Assembly (NCBI GenBank): GCA_020284085.1
Contig: JACEVL010000826.1
Location: 186,001 to 250,000 of the forward strand
Source of the DNA: Aporrectodea caliginosa
Taxonomy: Eukaryota > Annelida > Clitellata > Crassiclitellata > Lumbricidae
Direction: 5' to 3'
DNA: 64,000 nt
The notes beneath the pieces were generated by a model. That model was given only the letters and a program-made list of their open reading frames with translations, did not search any database and was not told the DNA's origin. The translations under genes were made by a program, and so were the position numbers. Positions 23,369 to 32,235 of this stretch are shown here, piece by piece; positions within the stretch are counted from its first letter, which is position 1, and each line of letters opens with the position of its first letter.

Positions 23369-25797
23369 AGTCAACAATCCAAAACGTCAAAGGTCTAAGA
23401 GGATGGTATGATCAACAGTGTAAAAAGCGGCACTAATGTCATAAAGGGAGATGAGAATGATATGGATACGGTCCACATCATGAAATATATCTGCTAGAAG
23501 ACTCACCATAAGAGATTCGGTCGAGTGGAATTTCCTAAATCCAGACTAAAGAGGAGGCATTAGAGAGTGAAGATCAAGGTAGTGGACCAGTTCAACAGAG
23601 ACACATTTCTCATATGGGGGTAGAACAGTCTGCCGTAGTTCCTGTCTGTGTCCGAACTTCGAAAACAATGTTTTAGAACGAGTAGGCATTGTAGCTTTTA
23701 TGCTTCGACATTTCGCAATTATTCACGATCAAAATGGAATGTTCTTAGCGCTCAATTCATCGGACAAAGTGCGAATTCAGCTGAAATGACAACAGAATCA
23801 ATGAAAAATTGCAAAAAACTGTTACTTTAAACAAATAAAAACAAATGTGCACTGTTAAAATAATCCCGCATCACAATGTGTTGTTAGAAAGGTAGTTCAG
23901 AGCTGAATCGAATGACATATACTACGGGTTGAAATATCTCGAAGGATAAAAAAGTTATTAGTGTTTAACCGTTTTCTGACTTCACGACATGTCGCGAACC
24001 AGAGGAAATGGTAAAAAGTTAATAACTTCTACAAATATGGGCATATTCTGAAAATTAATACATGGTTTTATTCAGTTTTGAAAGCTCTATCCAACGGTAT
24101 ATTGGAATAAAATTACTTAGTTTTCAATGGTGGCCAATCGCCAGGAAACCTGCAATTAACAAATGTGGTGCCCCTGTTCAGTAAAACTGTGGGGCACAGC
24201 CCCACAGAAACACGACAAAAGGACACATAAAGCATGTCATATTCAACGAATCAACATCCTTCTATTATTAATTCATGCCTTCCTTCTTTGGTACACTATC
24301 AGTAGGGTTTATAATTATCCAGTTTAGTGCTAAAGACTTTAACTTAAGGTATACATCTTTTACGGTTTAACAATAGGCCTATTAGAGTGACTCGTGGTAA
24401 AGGAATATTACAATTGCAGGCTTACAACAATACAGATAAAAATAGGCCTAATAGGCTTTGGCTAACAATATAGTCTTAACTGACTGGTCACAGTGTTTGC
24501 AGTTTAGCCTACATTTTGTAGCAAAAAACTAACAGTCAGAGAGTTAAGAGCAACGACAAATGCCGAATTGACAGTGACAATCAATATCGCTCAAATTGTC
24601 TTGGAATTCACACACTTAGGCTACTTTGCGGGCCTTTGGCTTGCAAATTCATCAATGAGGTTATGTCATCAAAATGTAGCTCACGTTCAGAAGAATCCGA
24701 CAGCTTCTCTCTAGTCAGCATAACTGAAAACGCTGATACCCTGCCTTATTCTGACGCGACTTGACTACTGCCACTGGTACCTTATGGTCTCCCCTGAATG
24801 CATAGGCCTACTGCTTCCTGTAACACCACGCTGCAAGGGACTGTGTCTTGGACTCTCTTACCGAGACCATGCCACACCTGCTCTTCGTTCCCTACACTGG
24901 ATTCCTGTCTATGAGCGTGTCCGCTTCAAGCTGGCACTCCCTCATGTACAGAGCACGCGCAGATCATCTGCCTTCCCACTTATCTTCCATGGCCACACGT
25001 TGCAACTCTGTTAAAGGCTGTAGCGAAATAGTTCTTACCAAATGTCTTGTTTAATTAACTAATTAATATAAGCTTTAGAATAAGTTAATCAATTAAAGTG
25101 GCGATAGATAAACTATAGTGGCGTTATATAATATTAGTGAAACTAAAGGCTTTTAAATTTGTAAACTCAAATATCACGTGACGTGATACGTTGCCTAGCG
25201 ACGAAAGACGCTCTAAAAAATTAAAAACAGTTACAGACAGTTAAAACGGAAAATCAGTTGGGTGAAAGTTGTTCGAGAGGAGAGAGATGGCGAAATCGAG
25301 TTGAGTCGTAACGGATATTTCGGATCGTATTATATGGAAGCGATCAAAGTGGATTAAAGTTTAAAACGTTAGTTCGAAGTGAAGATTAACGGACTTTAAT
25401 ACCTCGGGTGTCGGTGGTTTAAAAGTGAAATCACGACATCGTGAAACGGACATAAAGCAGTATAAGAATTTGAACGTCAGCAAGCCAGTGTAAGCTTGGA
25501 CGGACTATCATTTTCGTGCTGAGTAGCCGTGTGAAGCGAATTGGAACGATCGATCATCGTTTCAGTGCTGAACAATTCGAACAGAGTAATACGAGGAACT
25601 TAAATCGCAATTCAATCTACGAACAAGTGGATTGACGTTTACGGTGTTACCAGTACATTCGAAGACGAATAAGGGAGAAGATCGCATTCGATATCATCAA
25701 TTGAACCATGAGAATCTACAATTACGATGTCTAACTCTACGAACTTTATCTCTACGATTGCAGAAATGAAACTGATGAGCATCACAAAAGGGGAATT
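23369..25797. repeat. Large direct duplication, unit 2 of 2
   Basis: Second copy of 20842-23275. It differs at the hAT boundary: CCAATCGCCAGGAAACCTGC replaces CCAATCGCCAGGGCCGGAT. GGAAACCTGCAATT is fold-back arm sequence, so the copies are not simple replicas. Confidence 0.9.
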
Positions 25798-26020
25798 CAG
25801 ATAAGCCTCATAAAATCTATTTAGAGTAATTTAATACGCCACTCTAGGTAATTAGGATTTATTGTAACTTAGTAAATGAATTGACTTGATCTTAATATAA
25901 CTTAATCTATTTCTATGGACGTGTTCGGTGTCATGTTTTCGACAACACTTATAGTAGGTAAAGTCTACTCTGCCAAACGTGACGCAGCAAAAAGGTTCTA
26001 TTAGAGATAATAGCACTACA
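25019..26020. mobile_element. Solo LTR, 1,002 bp, inserted in a LINE
   Basis: Starts TGTAGCGAAATAG and ends AATAGCACTACA, flanked by the 5-bp direct repeat AAGGC (25014-25018 and 26021-26025). Removing it restores the LINE reading ...CNSVKGC.... A 785-bp 5' portion is also present at 22491-23275 in the duplicated unit. A possible short frame, MSNSTNFISTIAEMKLMSIT, lies at about 25727-25786. Confidence 0.7.
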
Positions 26021-26200
26021 AAGGCTGCTCCTCTCTTCGATTAGCATCTGCTGGAAAGTAAGCCTATGTTGTTCCTGGTGCACGTCTTGTCTTGTCACAG
26101 TAACTTTACCGGTTTATCCATCTGGAATTCTCTACCACCTCATGTTCGCTCTAAACTGAAAACTTGTCTCTTCCACTCTACTTAAGGCTCTTAATAGTTG
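26021..26200 (+). mobile_element. LINE ORF2 C-terminal remnant, continuation
   Basis: Continues the LINE of 24739-25018 after the LTR. It has a broken frame with GLSIWNSLPPHVRSKLKTCLF, the terminal WNSLP box of CR1-like elements. Confidence 0.75.
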
Positions 26201-26389
26201 CCCGGCTTCAATGTGGACTTCTGAATTTTAAAGTATTGTACTGTAATTGTATGTCACTTTCGATGCTCAACAATGTCAAACTAACGAGTTTGTCTTCCGA
26301 CATTGACGTTCTCAGTCTGTTTATAATCAATTTGAGTTTTGAAAACGTTCGAACGTTCTCTGCTGCAGTTTCTCACCATCAGAATAAGT

Positions 26390-26848
26390 GGGGCCGTCCA
26401 TAAAGTACGTCACGCCCAGGGGGGGAGGGGGTTTAAGAAAGTGTGACAGTTTGTGACAGGGGAGGGGGGGTCAGGCCATGTGTGACGTCACACATTTATT
26501 TTTTTTATATTTTATTTATAATTTATTTTTTATTTTTAGTAGAATTTCATAGCTTTAAAATAATTTTCAAAAAATTTTCTGAAACATTTTAATTAGTTTT
26601 ATGTCAAAATAGCATGAAATGCATATCTCCTGAATGTGTGTTTTCACGATTCCTCTCGCTAGGAGCGCTAGTAATAATGCTGTTGCGAAGCCTTGTTTAT
26701 GTATTAGCCTTGCTTTCGGAAGTATTATTATTTCTATGTTCGAAAGTGTGACGTACTTTGGGGGGGTCCGAGTTTTGTGACAGTTTGTGACAGGGGGGAG
26801 GGGGTAAAAATGGTCAAAAATAGCGTGACGTACTTTATGGACGGCCCC
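26390..26848. mobile_element. MITE with 26-bp inverted ends, 459 bp
   Basis: GGGGCCGTCCATAAAGTACG at the left end and its reverse complement at the right end match perfectly over 26 bp. The interior is G-rich near the ends and AT-rich in the middle. TAAGT/TAAGA flank it, but no clean target duplication is visible. A diverged relative sits at 56554-56904. Confidence 0.85.
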
Positions 26849-27068
26849 TAAGATATATTCGCAGTGCTATCTCAACATTCGGAAAGGTGTCCTTGAGTCT
26901 CTTTTTTGTGATTACCCGGTAAAGGAACTCTTCCGGTGATGGTTAATTTGTCTGTTCTTGGGCAAATGACTTTGCTAGGTCAGCAAACTGAGTTATTTCT
27001 TTTTTTGATTATTTGAGACAAATCTGCCTGATAATGGAAAATTTAATAGGGGCATGTGGAAAAGTTGG

Positions 27069-27547
27069 TGTCACGACACTTCGTCTACCGACATTTCGTC
27101 TACGACACTTCGTCTACAGACACTTCGTCTACCGACATTTCGTCTACACAGTTATTTGATATTGTCAATTTAAAATGGAAGCTGGATTGATGAAAAAAAC
27201 TGTTTCCCTAAATGGAAGTGGGATTGATGAAAACATTCCTGTGTTGAAATAGAAGCTGGATTGATCGAAATAATTTTTCCCGTAAATAGAAGCTGGAAAT
27301 CAACCTGGATGCATGGATGAAAATAAAGTTTCCATTCAACAGAAGCTGGATTGATGAAAATAATCTTGTCAGTAATTAGAAGCTGGATTCCTGAGAATAT
27401 ATAGCACGTTTTAGCGAAACTATAAGAAAGAGGCCTCTGTTGATTAGCTGTAATGGATACAGATACACTTGTAGACGAAATGTCGTTAGACGAAGTGTCT
27501 GTAGACGAAGTGTCGTAGACGAAGTGTCGGTAGACGAATTGTCGCGG
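27069..27547. mobile_element. MITE whose inverted ends are short tandem repeats
   Basis: The left arm (27072-27150) is five units of GACACTTCGTCTAC/GACATTTCGTCTAC. The right arm (27469-27545) is the same in inverted orientation. The interior (27175-27385) contains imperfect direct repeats around GAAGCTGGATTGATGAAAA. Confidence 0.85.
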
Positions 27548-27758
27548 AACCGTGGAAACGTTGTGTTTTGTGTATATTAAAATGCGCAGTTTCGAATAAT
27601 TTATTCTGAGTTTTTTTGCTAATTTTTTACTATTAAACTTAACAAATAACAATAATTATAAACTATCTAAAAAACATTCTTTTCCATGTGTGGGGGCCCC
27701 TCAAATGTGGAGGCCCCTGTTCGGCCGAACATGTTGAACATGCCTTAATCCGCCTCTG

Positions 27759-27936
27759 CCAATCGCAATACGTAAAACCAGTTCGTATTCCTCAAACTTA
27801 TCATTATTCAACCAGATCATCTGCTCACCTTTCTTCTGTCAAACCTACAACTAGTACTGTTAGTGATCAACGAGCTTTTCCGATTGCTGGGCCTAGTTTT
27901 TATAACTCTCCTACTGCATCTTTCTGTTCTGTTTAG
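27759..27936 (+). mobile_element. LINE ORF2 C-terminal fragment
   Basis: VKPVRIPQTYHYSTRSS then TVSDQRAFPIAGPSFYNS resembles the segment preceding the WNSLP box of CR1-like LINEs. It lies directly right of the hAT-type element. Confidence 0.55.
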
Positions 27937-27959
27937 TACTTAAATCAAGGACGCTCAGG

Positions 27960-28345
27960 GAAGGAAAGATGGACATCCAAGGTTGGAAATTAAGTGACCG
28001 ATGGATTCACGAATTTAGATGTACGTTTTTAACTGCCGTTTTAAGGATGAGATTTCTGGGACTGACCTCATAAGTAAAGGTATTTTATTCCAGACAGTGG
28101 TTAGAGTGAGCACGTGCGCATAACGCCTTGCCAACGAAAGAGTGACTACGTTTTAGAAGATCACTGGATCGTATGATACTAGCATTGACGTATACTAGCC
28201 ATCATTGTGGAATGGAGGTAAGCAGGTTGATGAATGTGAAGGAGTTGACAGGTAGCCATTTGAAAATGCAAATGCCATAAGAATCTTTATGGAGCCAGTG
28301 CAGTTGTGACAGAAGACTAGCGGATGAGAGTGTATACTACTGTAC
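27960..28345 (-). mobile_element. LINE ORF2 C-terminal remnant
   Basis: Minus-strand broken frames include LHWLH, then TTVWNKIPLLMRSVPEIS and SLKRQLKTYI. These follow the LINE C-terminal pattern. Frameshifts interrupt it. Confidence 0.65.
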
Positions 28346-28963
28346 TAGGGTAGAGGGGTGGTATAATCAGTGATATATCTAACCATCTGCCAATTATTGC
28401 CTGGGCGATTTAAGTGTGCCTCTTGTTTATAATCAGATAACGCTTAGTGAACAGTCAATTATTATTGTACGAGGTTTTGATGAGATTAGCTTCAAGTTAT
28501 AAAGAATTAGCTGTGTTAATTCCAGGAAATTCGATTGCAGTTTAACTGACTTTTAGCTGTAGCAGACTGAACTGGAATCGATAACTTCAGCTTGCATTAA
28601 TTAATTCTTTGCAGCTCGATACAAGAAAGCAAACGATATATCTGTAGGCCAGCTTACCATATCCAGTTATAGTAGGCCTACATGGCTATAATTATATTGG
28701 AACAGACTCACATTATATGACCTAATATTTTACATCGCATTGTTACATAGTACATGGCATAAACATTAAACCTAATTACTTTTAGTTAACATGCACATAT
28801 TTAGGGTAAATCAATATTGAATCAAATTCACTATAAGAATTATTGTACGAGGTTTTGATGAGATTAGCTTCAAGTTATAAAGAATTAGCTGTGTTATCAT
28901 TTGCCTTAGGCCTAAATGTTTTCTTATTACAATGGCCTATATTGCACATGATGGTATACTCAC
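28346..28963. repeat. 58-bp direct repeat in the sequence after the coiled-coil exon
   Basis: ATTATTGTACGAGGTTTTGA... at 28461-28518 is repeated exactly at 28839-28896, 378 bp apart. Nothing else is recognised. If the coiled-coil exon splices onward, this is intron. Confidence 0.8.
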
Positions 28964-29698
28964 CTGACCATGTAGCACCTTCATTTGCCTCGTCTTTGAT
29001 ATCATTCACAATACTTAGAAGGCTGGAAGTTGGTAGACTATGACTATGCTTACAATTTCTCTGTAAGTCTCTGTATTCTTCTTTCGCTTGCTGTTGGGCA
29101 AGTATTGCTTCCTTGAGGGCAGTGCTCAGTTGTTCTTTTTCTTTCTCGACCTCTCTGACTCTCTGATTTAAACGAACTATCACTCTATCTCTATCTCCTG
29201 TATTCAGTTCCAAAATCTCATTTAGGTCTTTGCTAATTTCATCTTTCTCTTCTTCTAACTTTCTTAATCTTTCGTGAAGCCAAGTAATCTCACTGATTTT
29301 CCGATCCATGTCTTTTCCTACCAGTTTCAGCTTCAGCTGGAGCTCTCGTATGGCAGGATCAGTGTTCTTCATCACTCTATCGTCCACAGCTAGACCTTCC
29401 TGATTCTCTGGTTTTTCATTCTCAACTTTGGAATTTCTTATGTCCATATTGTCATCAATCTCATTACTTTCTGTCTTATTCGTGTCTATGGTACCTTCCA
29501 TGTTGCATAAATCTACTTTTCTACCTAGGTCTATCTTTGCCCTTAAGGACTTCTCATTCTCGCTGTGACTTCTACTAACAAGATTACACACTACTTTCTC
29601 AGACCTTACGATATGGCTTTGTTCAGGCAATATAAGACTTTGCTCCGGTGTCAAGTTGTTTTTCGTTTCAAGAGAGTTCTTTTTCAAGCTTGGCGATC
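28964..29698 (-). CDS. Coiled-coil exon, probably part of the CARD gene
   Basis: Acceptor cttcttttag|GA at 29698 and donor GTCAG|GTGAGT at 28964 are both strong and phase 1. It encodes 245 residues. The first 85 are polar and probably disordered. From AIRELQLKLKLVGKDMDRKI to about residue 215 it is a long coiled coil (WLHERLRKLEEEKDEISKDL, EVEKEKEQLSTALKEAILAQ). It lies downstream of the CARD exons on the same strand and in the same phase. It could be reached by skipping the terminal exon 30238-30665 or by a weak phase-1 donor inside it (ACCG|GTGTCA). CARD plus coiled coil is the layout of CARD9/CARD11-type signalling scaffolds. That link is inference; it could instead be a separate gene. Confidence 0.6.
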
Positions 29699-30237
29699 CT
29701 AAAAGAAGTAACTTACTGTGTTAGCAACTTTAAGTTCAAGTCATAACATCATGGACTGCAGATTAGAAGCACAAGCTCAAGCAGAGTTTTGTATGTGAAC
29801 AGTTTTGTTTCACAGTCCCAAACCACTGAGAAAGTAAAGGATTCTTGCCTGATAAATTAAAATTAATTACGATCTATATTTCATGAAGCATAAGATACAT
29901 TGTCATTCCAGGTGCTAGAAAATTTTAGCTAGATAGGACTACCGCATGCAGAGAACCAAACTTGCGTATTATGCTTAGAAATAAATATGCTTAAATAGAT
30001 TTCTTACAGAGTAGTTTTGCAAGCAATCCTTTGAGACTAAAATTATATTCTAAAACACTTAATCACATTACATTCAAAAATGTTTTCCATAGCCGTGTAG
30101 GCCTACATGCTTTCGGCTCCAAGGACTAATTCTTGGATGCCACCGGGGTTTGGCATCATATCCCATTTTGGTCCCCCCACTATAAACTTCTGAATCGGCC
30201 TTAGAAGCAATACCACTTTAGAATGAATAGAGGAAAA
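29699..30237. other. Intron or short intergenic gap
   Basis: No exon seen between the CARD-gene stop codon and the coiled-coil exon. No convincing minus-strand AATAAA after 30238 was noticed, which leaves open that transcription continues. Confidence 0.4.
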
Positions 30238-30665
30238 TTAAGTACTTGAATAGAAAACCATGTCCAGTTCACGCTTATGTCCACAGTTGACACCGGTTTG
30301 CAACACTATTCCCGAGTGGCCAACTTTTGGTAGAATGTCCTGTATTAGTTGCAAGACTTCGGATTCAAGTGGGCTTCTAGATCTTGTGTCAGATGCCGAC
30401 GACTTTATCAGCTCTTCCAACAGGATTGCCCGATGTTGGGTACTCTCAAACAGCTCTTCCAGCAGCTTCCTCTCATCGCCATCCTCGCAGAGTACGTAGA
30501 TAATAACATCATTCGTGGATTTAACAACAGCGATAGCGAAATTGTGGTTGGAAATTGACTTCAGCTTGCGCTGCAGGTCCTCGTCCTTTTCAATCTTTGG
30601 TGAACTTGGCGTATATGGATCAGTGGTTTTGCAAGTATGGCGTAAGCACAATTCTATCATCTCAT
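30238..30665 (-). CDS. CARD gene, terminal exon
   Basis: Acceptor gctttgcag|AT at 30665 in phase 1, ending in TAA at 30240-30238. It encodes about 142 residues. The core reads FAIAVVKSTNDVIIYVLCED then KLLEELFESTQHRAILLEEL. This alpha/beta pattern (hydrophobic strand, VYV-C strand, helix) recalls a domain often found next to CARD or death domains in invertebrate immune proteins and related to the TRADD N-terminal domain. The resemblance is by eye and weak. It follows the second CARD directly (LEKDEMIELCL across the junction). Confidence 0.6.
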
Positions 30666-30950
30666 CTGCAAAGCAAAAGCATAATTGTAAATGCAAGAAT
30701 TAGTTTCATTGGCAGCAAAACAAGGTAACTTTGTAAAAGTAAACAAAGTAGCTGAAGGAATGGTAAAAAGGTCCAATGCGTTGGTGTGTATATGAAATTC
30801 TGAGTTAAAAGTGTTTGACTTTTGACGTGTTACCAATTTAAATATTTAAATTAAAATTCTGTTCTCCACTACTTGAGAGATATGATAATGATTTGAAGCT
30901 ATCAGTGTTTTGTGTTTTTAAATGCACTAGCTTCAACTAAATTAGACAAC

Positions 30951-31232
30951 CTTTCTCGAGTACTTGAGCAATATGAGCCTGATTTGATGCCACCAAAGCC
31001 TCCAGTAAAATCTTCAATGTTCTGTCACTCCGACGCAAAACGACATCGATCAGTTCCATGGATCTTGCAGGTTCCGTTGGTTTGGCTTTTATGTCTTCAC
31101 GTTCTCTGCTGCTGATTGCTCCTCCAGCAAAAAGCTCATCAATCAGACCATGATCTGTAGTCATAGTTTCCGTCAGCCATCCGCTTAGCTTCCTGATTCG
31201 TTGTTTTACTCTGGCTGATAATGGTCTCTCAC
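30951..31232 (-). CDS. CARD gene, second CARD exon
   Basis: Acceptor attgttttag|GT and donor GAAAG|GTTGTC, both phase 1. The 94 residues form one six-helix CARD/death-fold domain: RVKQRIRKLSGWLTETMT, LIDELFAGGAISSREREDIK, SMELIDVVLRRSDRTLKILL and SNQAHIAQVLEK. L-x-x-x-G-x-(I/L)-(S/T)-x-x-E-x-E-x-I is the CARD helix 2-3 signature, and the spaced L/I/V residues of helices 4-6 are present. CARDs form homotypic filaments in apoptosis and innate immune signalling. Confidence 0.75.
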
Positions 31233-31327
31233 CTAAAACAATATATTACCAGAACTGAAAGTACACCTGATTATTATGTACCGCGCTGTTATTTTGCTTA
31301 GTGCGTGTAACATAATAATAAATGGTT

Positions 31328-31937
31328 TACGTTCAAAACCGCGATCACAAAACAGCGATCGTCAAAACCGCGATCACAAAATAGCGATACACAAAACAGC
31401 GACTGCATAAAACAGCGATCATCAAAACAGCGATTTCACCGATTTATTTATTATAGAAAGTTTTTAATGTATCCCGAAGTATAGCCTACAACTAGGCCCT
31501 ATACATAAATTATAAATTATAACAAATGTGTAATATTAAATTTGAAGGCTTAAATTATGTCCAATTCCACGAAGGTAGTCCGATATAAGACGATGATTTT
31601 TATTTTGTCTGCAGTTTCTCTGTAGATTCTTCGAGATGGATTTGGTATTTTGTCCTGCGATGTACTACAACATTTTAAGTTTAATTAAGTTCGCAATCAA
31701 GACCAATCAACGCTATCATTTCCGCTCTCACTCCAGTAACTTCAAATGATTTAGTAAAATAATTACCGCTAATTATGTTCGCAAACAGGACCAATGCACG
31801 TATATTAAATAAGTCAATCTTCGAATTTAATCGCTGTTTTGATGATCGCTATTTTATGCAGTCGCTGTTTTGTGCATCGCTATTTTGTGATCGCGGTTTT
31901 GACGATCGCTGTTTTGTAATCGCGGTTTTGAACGTAG
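31328..31937. mobile_element. MITE with 108-bp inverted ends built of short tandem repeats
   Basis: The left arm (31328-31436) repeats CAAAACAGCGATC/CAAAACCGCGATC about eight times. The right arm (31829-31937) is its nearly exact reverse complement. TA borders both ends, suggesting a TA target. It sits in the intron between the two CARD exons. Confidence 0.85.
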
Positions 31938-32235
31938 ACTCAATTAATAACTAAGTGCACTTGTAACTAGTGGTTCAACCGTCTTTAGAATAATTTGAAA
32001 ACAAATACAGTTCCACCGCTGTTGTGGTCAGTCAGGAATCAATCGTAATTCATGACAACACTTTACCAACGAAATGGAGACCTAATTGAAGCAATCTTTT
32101 GCATATGATCAAATTCAGATCATATTACGAATTGCATAATTTCTGGCACTGGCTTCCAGGTTAACTTTAACTATATAATTGGTTTCGCAATGTGGGTCAA
32201 TTAAGAACCTCATTTATTATCCCAAGCTAACTATT

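Larger units (their letters stand above)
21605..27758. mobile_element. hAT-type element, 6.2 kb with nested insertions
   Basis: Ends are CAGGGCCGGATTAAC at 21605 and CTTAATCCGCCTCTG at 27744-27758 (inverted, CAGRGSCGGATTAA). Perfect 8-bp target duplications CCAATCGC lie at 21597-21604 and 27759-27766. Inside are LINE remnants, an LTR, two MITEs and one boundary of the large duplication, but no recognisable hAT transposase. Confidence 0.7.

Noticed and set aside
27072..27545. CRISPR array (short repeats at even spacing)
   Set aside because: Repeats are inverted between the two sides with no unique spacers, and the DNA is eukaryotic.
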